NCBI GenBank assembly: GCA_937872475.1
Contig: CALMSY010000022.1
Span: 1-64,000, forward strand
DNA: 64,000 nucleotides
Source: 67-14 sp020438345
GTDB lineage: Bacteria; Actinomycetota; Thermoleophilia; Solirubrobacterales; 70-9
Direction: 5' to 3'
Shown here: positions 1 to 6,944 of the stretch, one piece after another
Layout of the letters: each line of letters starts with the position of its first letter
How positions within the stretch are numbered: the first letter of the stretch is position 1
The notes under the pieces: model-generated
What the model saw: only the letters and a program-made list of their open reading frames with translations
The model's database searches: none
Told to the model about the DNA's origin: nothing
Program-made: the position numbers and the translations under genes

Positions 1-2
1 AC

Positions 3-1478
3 TCGAAGGGAGCGTCTTCATCGGCGGGGCCGGGGGGGGAATGGTGGGGGGGGGCGGTCGTTTTCTTCTATGCCCGTCTGCCCCCGCCGACCGCGTGGGG
101 GGGCCCCCGCCACGACGCGGAACTGGAGTACGTCGGCAAGATGCCCGGCACAGTCCACAATCCGCAGGAAGAAATCAACCGGAGGCTGGTTGAAGCAGCC
201 CGGGCAGGCAAGTCGGTCGTTCGCCTGAAAGGCGGCGATCCGTTCACGTTCGGCCGCGGTGGTGAAGAAGCCGAGGAACTGGCCCGGGCAGGCATTTCAT
301 TCGAAGTTGTCCCCGGGGTCACTGCCGCGGCTGCGGCGGCTGCCACGGCGGGAATACCGCTCACCCATCGAGACGATTCTGCCGGGGTTGCCTTCGTCAC
401 CGGACACCGCGAGGCGGGGGCAGATGCCGGCCAGGGCATGGATCCGGACGGTTCACTGGCGAGATTCCCGGGAACGCTCGTTTTCTACATGGGAGTAAAA
501 CGCCTCGCGGGGAACGCGGCCGATCTGATCGCCGGTGGTCGTCCGGCCGATCAGCCTGCCGCCGCGATCCAGGATGCTTCCACCCCGAATCAACGGGTCG
601 TCACCGCCACCCTGGGAACGATCGCAGCGAGAGTCGAGGAAGCTGGAATTCGCCCTCCCGCGCTGATCGTGGTTGGCGACGTGGTCCGACACCACTCAAG
701 GCTCGCCTGGTTCGGCACCGGACCACTGGCCGGCCGTCGAGTGGTAGTCACCCGCGCGAAGCATCAGGCCGGAAAGTTGGCTGCGCTCCTCCGTGGGCAG
801 GGTGCCGAGGTGATTGAAATGCCGGTGATCGAGATCGAGCCGCTGGTACCGGATCGTGATGCGCTGGACGTTTTCGCTCGTGGTGAGATTGACCTGATCT
901 GCTTCACCAGTCCGAATTCAATCGACAGGTTCTTTGCGGTTCTCGATGGGGAACTGGAGATGGATGCCCGTGACCTGCCTCCCTTGGTTGCAGCGATCGG
1001 TCCTTCCACTGCCCGCAGACTGAAGGGGTATGGGATCCGGGCCGACATCGTTCCTGACCGGGCGTTGGCTGAAGATCTGCTCGGGAAGCTGATCGCAGAC
1101 GGTCATGCTGACAAGCGCATACTGATCCCCCGCGCACTCGAAGCACGCGAGGAATTGCCGGAGGGGCTTCGTCAGGCTGGTGCCGCTGTCACGGTTCTGC
1201 CGCTCTATTGCACTGTGCCGGTGGCCCCGGCGAAGAAGTTGCTTCAGCGAGCCGCCGCCGCGGACGCGATTACCTTCACCTCCGCTTCAACTGTGAGGAA
1301 CCTGCTCGCGGCAGTACCAGGTGGCCTGCCCGGACCGGCCGGTATTTCGATCGGGCCGGTCACTTCAGAGGCGATGCGGAAAGCGGGGATCAAAGTGGTG
1401 GCTGAAGCTTCCCGGAGTGATCTCGACAGCCTGGCCAAGGCGGTCGCCGTAGCCATGGATACCGGGGTCGAGGCTTGA
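3..1478 (+). CDS. Uroporphyrinogen-III C-methyltransferase / uroporphyrinogen-III synthase fusion (CobA-HemD), 5' end damaged
   Basis: The first half is the tetrapyrrole methylase that turns uroporphyrinogen III into precorrin-2. Clear blocks are YVGKMPG, the QEEINRRL helix, RLKGGDPFTFGRGGEE and the VVPGVTAA loop. From about base 729 (GPLAGRRVVVTRA) the frame continues into a HemD-type uroporphyrinogen-III synthase, so the protein covers two consecutive steps of siroheme/corrin synthesis. The frame is open from base 3, and the first ATG at 141 is well inside the domain. Upstream, remnants of the SAM-binding GAGPG loop appear in another frame at about 8-40, and the spacing to the next conserved block is roughly 35 bases too short. 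I read this as indels in a G-rich contig end. The fusion is common in actinobacteria. No start codon can be assigned. Confidence 0.9.
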   Translation, partial: SKGASSSAGPGGEWWGGAVVFFYARLPPPTAWGGPRHDAELEYVGKMPGTVHNPQEEINRRLVEAARAGKSVVRLKGGDPFTFGRGGEEAEELARAGISFEVVPGVTAAAAAAATAGIPLTHRDDSAGVAFVTGHREAGADAGQGMDPDGSLARFPGTLVFYMGVKRLAGNAADLIAGGRPADQPAAAIQDASTPNQRVVTATLGTIAARVEEAGIRPPALIVVGDVVRHHSRLAWFGTGPLAGRRVVVTRAKHQAGKLAALLRGQGAEVIEMPVIEIEPLVPDRDALDVFARGEIDLICFTSPNSIDRFFAVLDGELEMDARDLPPLVAAIGPSTARRLKGYGIRADIVPDRALAEDLLGKLIADGHADKRILIPRALEAREELPEGLRQAGAAVTVLPLYCTVPVAPAKKLLQRAAAADAITFTSASTVRNLLAAVPGGLPGPAGISIGPVTSEAMRKAGIKVVAEASRSDLDSLAKAVAVAMDTGVEA

Positions 1479-1568
1479 TTCCCGCTGCTTCAAGCCATCC
1501 GGTCAGCCGCCCGCCCGGGTGGTGCCCCTGGGGTCGAACCGGTTTCGCGCCTTGGGTCCCAGCGGCCA

Positions 1569-2084
1569 CTACTCCACGAAGGTAACCGAGGGCACCTTGA
1601 GGGTGGAGCTGCAGACCCCCTGGAAATCATTTGCTTCCTGTCGGAACTTAACGGAAACAGTCATCTTCCTTGCGGAGATCAACCGGCCGGTGATCGAACC
1701 GCTCGACAAGCTGAGCCCGGATGTCTTCACGCTGATCGGGATCTTAAATCGATTCTTCCGGTTTGGCTTGACCGGTTTCATCCGGTCGACGTCAAAGTAG
1801 GCGGTATTGCTCTCGATATTGAGCGCAGTGCCGATTGGCGCGCATTTCCCACCGCCGTTGAACTTGAATTTCATGGTCACTGACACCTCCGATATCTTGT
1901 GCCCCGAGGTCGTGAAAATTACCCCGGTGTTGCCTCCGCCCGAGTAGAAGCCGTTCTTCAGAGTGAACTGTGCCGGCTTCTTCGGTTGTGCTTGCGTCAT
2001 CGACGCCTGCCCCGCCAGCGCTCCCGCAAGAAGTACCACGCCGACGACAGAAGTAGTGATCCGTGTGATCGAAGTGCGGCTCAT
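1569..2084 (-). CDS. Small secreted protein of unknown function
   Basis: This 171-residue protein starts with a basic stretch and a hydrophobic segment (VVGVVLLAGALAGQASMTQA), a typical signal peptide. The mature part is rich in Lys, Thr, Ser and Gly and looks like an extracellular beta-rich domain, with few cysteines and no motif I recognise. I chose the ATG at 2084, not the upstream alternative at 2183, because a strong GGAGGG Shine-Dalgarno lies at 2089-2094 and the signal peptide follows directly. It is divergent from the RTX-like gene at 2173. Function is unknown; a surface or matrix role is only a guess. Confidence 0.7.
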   Translation of the reverse strand: MSRTSITRITTSVVGVVLLAGALAGQASMTQAQPKKPAQFTLKNGFYSGGGNTGVIFTTSGHKISEVSVTMKFKFNGGGKCAPIGTALNIESNTAYFDVDRMKPVKPNRKNRFKIPISVKTSGLSLSSGSITGRLISARKMTVSVKFRQEANDFQGVCSSTLKVPSVTFVE

Positions 2085-2160
2085 GATTCCCTCCGGGAAT
2101 AGATTCTGGGTGTACTTCGAGTATCTCCGGTTCAGCACAGGAAATGCAAGCCCGGCCCCG

Positions 2161-2166
2161 TAGGAT
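2161..2166 (+). promoter_or_regulatory. -10-like TAGGAT for a leaderless start at 2173
   Basis: TAGGAT is followed by exactly six bases (TCGGCA) and then the ATG at 2173. No Shine-Dalgarno is present, so transcription would start on or next to the ATG. Confidence 0.5.
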
Positions 2167-2172
2167 TCGGCA

Positions 2173-3123
2173 ATGGGAATCAACCGCAGTAAGGTAGCCC
2201 TGCTTGCGGCGATCGGTCTGACCGGGCTGGCTTTCTGCCTGGTGGTCGCAACGCCTGCCTTCGCCGGGATCAGCTGCCGTTATGTCGCGGCCGGGACGGA
2301 CGGACCAGCCGGCAACCGGTTGGAGATCAAGGTGACCCGTTTCGAAGAAGTGGTCGCGCTGTTGCCCGGAAACGGGGCGAACATCCAGGTCGTCGATGAC
2401 CAGCGAATGAAGCGGCTGGGTTGCCGGGGAGGCAGGCCGACCATGCTGAATATTGACCGGGTTGATTTCTCGGCCGGCCGTCGCGCCACAGGTTCAACTC
2501 TGTTCATTGACGAAGCGCCGAAATTCGGGCCGGGAGCCACTCCCGCTTCGGCCGGGGGCAAGGGGATCAGCTTCTTTGCGAAAGGTCCTTCGCTCAGCTT
2601 CGGGATCAGCGGCACCGCCGGCGATGACCTGGTCCGGATGGGTATGGACGGCAAAGCGGCAGCGCTCGACTTCTTCCCGGACGTCTTTCCTGAAAGCGAG
2701 GCAGGCGACAACATTGACGCGAGGATCTTTGCGAAGTTCGTAAACCTCCTGGTCAAGTCCGGGGATGGAGCCGATCAGGTCGCCGGCAGCCAGATCGACC
2801 TCTCCAACACATGGTTCGACAGGCCACTCGGCGTACCAGCTTCAATTTACGGCGAGGGCGGCCCGGATTACCTGCTCGGTGGCACGAACATGGACTACCT
2901 TGACGGTGGACCGGGCGCCGACTTTCTGACCGGGGGTAGCGGCGATGATCAGCTCTTTGGCGGTGGCGGCGTTGACACTTTCATCGCCGGGCCGGGCAAC
3001 GACACGATCGACACGATCGACGGCAGGCCCGACGAGGAAATCCGCTGCGGTCGTGGCTTCGATCTCGCCAGCATGGACCTCCAGGATAATGATCTTGACT
3101 GCGAATCCTTCCGCTTTCCCTGA
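2173..3123 (+). CDS. Secreted protein with RTX-like calcium-binding repeats
   Basis: This 316-residue protein has an N-terminal signal peptide (hydrophobic core about residues 9-28, ending at a TPAFAG-type cleavage site). The C-terminal third, about residues 235-290, holds four successive glycine/aspartate repeats of the GGxGxDxLxG kind (LLGGTNMDYLDGGPGADF, then LTGGSGDDQLFGGGG, then GPGNDTID). Such repeats form a parallel beta-roll that binds Ca2+ outside the cell. The N-terminal two thirds has no catalytic motif I recognise. It is much shorter than RTX toxins, and similar short proteins are common in soil actinobacteria. The gene ends two bases before the adenosyltransferase gene. Confidence 0.8.
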   Translation: MGINRSKVALLAAIGLTGLAFCLVVATPAFAGISCRYVAAGTDGPAGNRLEIKVTRFEEVVALLPGNGANIQVVDDQRMKRLGCRGGRPTMLNIDRVDFSAGRRATGSTLFIDEAPKFGPGATPASAGGKGISFFAKGPSLSFGISGTAGDDLVRMGMDGKAAALDFFPDVFPESEAGDNIDARIFAKFVNLLVKSGDGADQVAGSQIDLSNTWFDRPLGVPASIYGEGGPDYLLGGTNMDYLDGGPGADFLTGGSGDDQLFGGGGVDTFIAGPGNDTIDTIDGRPDEEIRCGRGFDLASMDLQDNDLDCESFRFP

Positions 3124-3125
3124 CC

Positions 3126-3953
3126 ATGGAGCCTTCGAATCCCATCCGCCCAGTCACCTTTCTGAGTGACTTCGGCTATAGCGACGAGTACACGGGGGTC
3201 TGCCGGATGGTGGTCGCCGGAGTGGACGATCGGATCAAGATGCTCGACATTACTCACGGCATCCCGCCAGGTGATGTTCGCCGCGGCGCTCTTGCCCTGG
3301 CTTCAACGGTGCGATTCTCGCTGCCGGCGGTTCACCTGGCGGTAGTCGATCCCGGGGTTGGTGGAAGTCGCCGGGCGCTTGTGTTGACCTGCAAAGAGCA
3401 CCACCTGGTTGGCCCCGACAACGGACTGCTCCAACTGGCGGCCACCTTGCTTGGGGGTATCGAAGCAGCCTTCGACATTTCGGCGACCCCGGTCCGGATT
3501 GGTGAAAGCGACACCTTTCACGGCCGGGACATCTTCAGTCCAGTCGCGGCGGAGCTGGCCCGGGGTACGGCGCCGGGCGAGCTTGGCGAAGCCGTCGGAT
3601 TCCGTGATCTGGTTGGACTGGAGTTGCCGGAGCCGCTGATCACGCCGGTTCAGACCGATGCTCATGTCCTCTATCCGGACCAGTACGGAAACGTGATCCT
3701 GAATCTCCACACTGAAGCCCTTGACGGCACCTTCTTCACGGAATGTGATGCGGTCTGGATCGAGACGAGCCGGGAGAAAGTCAAGGTTCCACTCGGACGG
3801 ACCTTCGCCGACGTTGATGCCGGTGAACCGGTCATCCACACTGACTCCACAGGGTATCTCGCCCTTGCGGTGAACCGGGGCAGCGCCGCCGGTCGCTTCG
3901 GCCTCGGCCAGGACAATCAGGTCAGGATCACACCGGTAGCCTCCGGCGAGTGA
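3126..3953 (+). CDS. SAM hydroxide adenosyltransferase (DUF62 / chlorinase-fluorinase superfamily)
   Basis: This 275-residue protein starts with the family signature TFLSDFGYSDEYTG and carries VVDPGVGGSRR and GPDNGLL, which line the S-adenosylmethionine pocket. Family members use water (hydroxide) to split SAM into adenosine and methionine; only a few relatives add chloride or fluoride. The common family architecture, with no obvious halogenase insertion, favours the hydrolytic activity. It sits two bases after the RTX-like gene, and its stop overlaps the GTG start of the biotin ligase (GTGA), so it is part of a translationally coupled run from 2173 to 5205. Confidence 0.87.
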   Translation: MEPSNPIRPVTFLSDFGYSDEYTGVCRMVVAGVDDRIKMLDITHGIPPGDVRRGALALASTVRFSLPAVHLAVVDPGVGGSRRALVLTCKEHHLVGPDNGLLQLAATLLGGIEAAFDISATPVRIGESDTFHGRDIFSPVAAELARGTAPGELGEAVGFRDLVGLELPEPLITPVQTDAHVLYPDQYGNVILNLHTEALDGTFFTECDAVWIETSREKVKVPLGRTFADVDAGEPVIHTDSTGYLALAVNRGSAAGRFGLGQDNQVRITPVASGE

Positions 3954-4660
3954 TCATCGGTAATCCACACCTTCACTTTCGCGTGATCGGTTCGACCAAT
4001 GACCGGGCGCGTCAAGCAGCGGCCGAGGGGGCTCCCGGCGGGATGCTGGTCACGGCCGAGGAACAGAGCTCGGGCCGGGGCAGGCAGGGCCGGCCGTGGT
4101 CGACGCCGCCCCGATCTGCGGTGGCATGGAGCGTCCTGATCCGCGATTCGATCGAGGTGCCGGGAACCCTGCCGCTTCAGGTCGGGGTCGGGGTCTGCGA
4201 GGCGGTGGAAGCGCTCGGCGTTCCCGAGGCCCGGATGAAGTGGCCGAATGACATCTGGATCGACCTTCGAAAATGCGCCGGCATTCTGGTCGAAGCAAGG
4301 CCGCAGGACGGCTGGGCGGTGGCCGGGGTCGGTCTCAATCTGACGATCCCCGACGAGGAGTTCCCCGAGGAGATCAGGGGCCGGGCCACCTCGGTCGGCC
4401 GCGGAGTCACTTTCGCGGAGGCTGTTGCCGCCCTCAACCTTCATGTGGGGCAACGGCTTCAGGCACCGGTCGAAGAAACTCTCACGGAGTTCGCCCGCCG
4501 TGACGCCCTGAAGGGACGAAGGGTGAGTTGGGAGCAGGGCGAGGGAACCGCGGCCGGTATCGATCGCCAGGGCAATTTGCTGGTTGAATCGGCGGCAGGT
4601 TGTCTTGCCACCCTGAACGCAGGTGAAGTTCACCTCGCACTTCCGGCCGACGCAGCGTGA
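3950..4660 (+). CDS. birA: Biotin--[acetyl-CoA-carboxylase] ligase
   Basis: This 236-residue enzyme makes biotinyl-5'-AMP and attaches biotin to a lysine on the carboxyl carrier protein of acyl-CoA carboxylases. Visible motifs are STNDRARQAA, the biotinyl-AMP loop SGRGRQGRPW at about residues 44-53, MKWPNDIWI and the AGVGLNL strand. It lacks the N-terminal winged helix of E. coli BirA, so it should be a monofunctional ligase without repressor activity. The GTG start at 3950 overlaps the previous stop (GTGA), and its own stop overlaps the next GTG in the same way. Confidence 0.92.
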   Translation: MIIGNPHLHFRVIGSTNDRARQAAAEGAPGGMLVTAEEQSSGRGRQGRPWSTPPRSAVAWSVLIRDSIEVPGTLPLQVGVGVCEAVEALGVPEARMKWPNDIWIDLRKCAGILVEARPQDGWAVAGVGLNLTIPDEEFPEEIRGRATSVGRGVTFAEAVAALNLHVGQRLQAPVEETLTEFARRDALKGRRVSWEQGEGTAAGIDRQGNLLVESAAGCLATLNAGEVHLALPADAA

Positions 4661-5205
4661 GTCCCGTTCAGGATCGCCAGGCGCCCCCAGCGCCTGATTC
4701 CGGCAGCCTGCCGGTCAATTTCGACCGTCCCGGTGTGATCTGGCTTCAGGAACGGGCCGTCCCGATCGAACCGACCGGTGCCGGCAAGGCGGCAGCCCGC
4801 CTGAGCAACGGGCGGTTGGTTGCCGGGGGAGGCAGCCGCGCCCAGGTGCTGGCGGCGATCGACCGCTGGTACCGGCGCGAGGCCCGAAACCGGATCGAGC
4901 CGCTGGTCGAGATCGAAGGTGAACGACTGGGTCTCGAAGCAAAGAAGATCCGAATCGGCAACCAGCGCACCCGCTGGGGATCATGCTCGACCTCGGGCAC
5001 TCTTTCCTTCAACTGGCGACTGGTAATCGGCCGGCCCGAGGCGCTCCACTATGTGGTGGTCCACGAGCTGATGCACATCCGTCATCACAACCACTCGCGG
5101 GCCTTCTGGGACGACCTTGCTGCCGCCTTCCCGGATTTCAGGGGTGAAGCGACCTGGCTGCGAGCCAATGAGCGGCAGCTCCTCAAGTGGAAACCACTGA
5201 TCTGA
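4657..5205 (+). CDS. YgjP-like / DUF45 zinc metallopeptidase
   Basis: This 182-residue protein has the zinc-protease signature HELMH (H136, E137, H140) with a third histidine at 146 (HNHSRAFW), preceded by the family's RWGSCSTSGTLSFNWRL block. This arrangement is the M48-related YgjP/WLM type. Substrates of this family are poorly known. No signal peptide is seen, so it should be cytoplasmic. The GTG start overlaps the stop of the biotin ligase gene, making it the last member of the coupled run that begins at 2173. Confidence 0.85.
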   Translation: MSPVQDRQAPPAPDSGSLPVNFDRPGVIWLQERAVPIEPTGAGKAAARLSNGRLVAGGGSRAQVLAAIDRWYRREARNRIEPLVEIEGERLGLEAKKIRIGNQRTRWGSCSTSGTLSFNWRLVIGRPEALHYVVVHELMHIRHHNHSRAFWDDLAAAFPDFRGEATWLRANERQLLKWKPLI

Positions 5206-5210
5206 TCCAG

Positions 5211-5216
5211 TAGCTT
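5211..5216 (+). promoter_or_regulatory. -10-like TAGCTT upstream of the serine hydrolase
   Basis: TAGCTT lies eight bases before the ATG at 5225 with no Shine-Dalgarno between, which fits a leaderless or near-leaderless transcript. Confidence 0.35.
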
Positions 5217-5224
5217 CACCCGCA

Positions 5225-6412
5225 ATGGTCAATCGGGGCAGGGTACGAATCGACAAGGCAGGACTCATTCTTCTGGCGGCTCTTTCCGCCCTGGTGGTGA
5301 TCGCCTTGCCACAGTCGGCCCCAGCCTCCACGAACTCGGACCTGAATCGGGCTCTTGACAGGATCATGGAGGTGCCGAACGGCCCTCCCGGGATCTCGAT
5401 GCAGATCGTCCGTGACGGAAAATCCCAGTACTACCGCCGGGGTCTCGCCAATGTGGAGTCCGGCCAGAAGCCACAACTCCGGCAGCGTTTCCGAATCGCA
5501 TCAGTAGCGAAGGCCTTCAGTGGTGCCGTCGCATTGAACCTGGTCGCCCGGGGTGAGCTTCGCCTGCAATCGACGATCGGTGAAGTCCTGCCCGGCCTGA
5601 TGCCGAAAGCGAAGCAGGTCACCCTCGCCCAGGCGCTTCATCACACCGGTGGCCTGCCCGAATACATCAAGTCGAAGGGTTTCATCAACCAGATGACGCA
5701 TCGACCGAAGGCGTACGTTTCTCCCCGGAAGGTCATCTCCTGGGTGCGGGGATCGAACCTGACTCATCGTCCGGGCACAAGGTACGAGTACTCGGACACC
5801 GACAACATCGTGGTCGGGTTGATGGCCGAGAAGGTCACCGGAACACCGTACCTGCGCCAGATCCGCCAGCTCGGACGACAGATCGGTGGCCTCAGGTCAA
5901 CGTTCATGCCCCGCACCGTGAAGCTGCCGGGTCCGTATATGCGCGGCTACGAGATCGAGCCCGGTCAAAGGCCCGGGAATATCTCCAACCTGATCAACCC
6001 TTCGGGTGCATGGGCATCCGGCGGGATCGTGTCGACCCTGCCTGATCTGGGGGACTTCTTCCGGGCCTATGTCTCCGGCCGGTTCTTCGGTCAGGGAGAA
6101 AACAAGGCACGGGTCATCGAGGCCCAGCGACGCTGGCGGCGGGGCGAGTCGCAGCCGGCCGGTCCGGGAACCAACTGGGCCGGTCTGGGCCTCTTTCGCT
6201 ACGTGTCGAAATGCGGCACCGTCTTCGGACATACGGGCTCCTTCCCCGGCTACCGCGTCTTCGCCGCGTCTTCGGCCAACGGCAAACGTTCTGTTGCCTT
6301 TGTCGCGAACGCCCAGATCCTCAAAGGCACTCAGGGCAATCCGAATGCCCCGAGGATCAGCGCCCTGATCCGCAGAATGCAGGTGGCGGCCGTCTGTCAC
6401 GCCCTCGGTTAG
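5225..6412 (+). CDS. Secreted serine hydrolase, class C beta-lactamase / DD-peptidase-like
   Basis: The 395-residue protein has a signal peptide (hydrophobic residues about 12-30, then SAPAS). The catalytic SxxK is SVAK (S93, K96). The second motif, usually YxN, reads YSD (Y189 to D191). The third motif is HTG in FGHTGSFPG near the C terminus, replacing KTG. This set marks the beta-lactamase-related family that includes D-alanyl-D-alanine carboxypeptidases, esterases and peptidases, so the substrate cannot be read from sequence. A resistance role is not implied. It is preceded by its own promoter-like box. Confidence 0.85.
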   Translation: MVNRGRVRIDKAGLILLAALSALVVIALPQSAPASTNSDLNRALDRIMEVPNGPPGISMQIVRDGKSQYYRRGLANVESGQKPQLRQRFRIASVAKAFSGAVALNLVARGELRLQSTIGEVLPGLMPKAKQVTLAQALHHTGGLPEYIKSKGFINQMTHRPKAYVSPRKVISWVRGSNLTHRPGTRYEYSDTDNIVVGLMAEKVTGTPYLRQIRQLGRQIGGLRSTFMPRTVKLPGPYMRGYEIEPGQRPGNISNLINPSGAWASGGIVSTLPDLGDFFRAYVSGRFFGQGENKARVIEAQRRWRRGESQPAGPGTNWAGLGLFRYVSKCGTVFGHTGSFPGYRVFAASSANGKRSVAFVANAQILKGTQGNPNAPRISALIRRMQVAAVCHALG

Positions 6413-6500
6413 TCATCTGAGCTCACAGGCCCTTGGTCCGGGTCCGGTGGCGGAATCTTTCCGCTGGTCCTTTCCGCACCCTTCTTTGAATGTGCGGGGC

Positions 6501-6944
6501 TCAGAAGGTGCTGAATTCGGAGCGGGATAACTCGAAGCCGTTGCCGGTGTTCATGTTTTCGCAGCGCATGCTGTCTCCCTTGTGGCTGGATGAGCATTCA
6601 AACGGGCCGACCATGTTGATCATTCCGTGACCCACTTCCGGGCCGCTGTTCAAGGTTGTGTCACCCGCGCAGACGATCTCCGCCTTTCCGTCGGCCAGGG
6701 CCAGTCCGTTGCCGTAATCGAGTTGGCATTCCGGATCAGGTTTGACTTTCCAGCTGTGCTTCCTGATGTCACAGCGAACCATCGTCTCATCGGCAATGCA
6801 GCCGATGTTTCCGTCCGGTGAGGTGAAGGTTTCGAGGTTGAGCGACACGCTCTCCTGCTTGTCAACCCCGCAACCGGCGAGCAGCAGCCCGGTCACGGCA
6901 AGCAATGTCAGGACGCTACGCCGAATCCTCTGTCGGTTCCTCAT
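6501..6944 (-). CDS. Putative lipoprotein, unknown function
   Basis: This 147-residue protein has a lipobox, LLLAGC, after a hydrophobic stretch, so it is probably anchored outside the membrane. The mature part has six or more cysteines (GNIGCIADETMVRC, ECQLDYGNG, FECSSS, SMRCENM), suggesting a disulfide-bonded fold seen in small actinobacterial exported proteins. I took the ATG at 6944, which has AAAAGG upstream; in-frame ATGs at 6962 and 6983 are possible. It overlaps the 3' end of the upstream helicase gene by 29 bases, so the two may be cotranscribed. No function is recognised. Confidence 0.7.
   Translation of the reverse strand: MRNRQRIRRSVLTLLAVTGLLLAGCGVDKQESVSLNLETFTSPDGNIGCIADETMVRCDIRKHSWKVKPDPECQLDYGNGLALADGKAEIVCAGDTTLNSGPEVGHGMINMVGPFECSSSHKGDSMRCENMNTGNGFELSRSEFSTF

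Noticed and set aside
3126..3953. Possible fluorinase or chlorinase activity
   Set aside because: The family also contains halogenating enzymes, but nothing seen here favours them over the far more common SAM-hydrolysing (hydroxide) type.
5225..6412. Antibiotic-resistance beta-lactamase
   Set aside because: The SxxK motif is shared by many esterases and peptidases, and YSD and HTG differ from true class C beta-lactamases.
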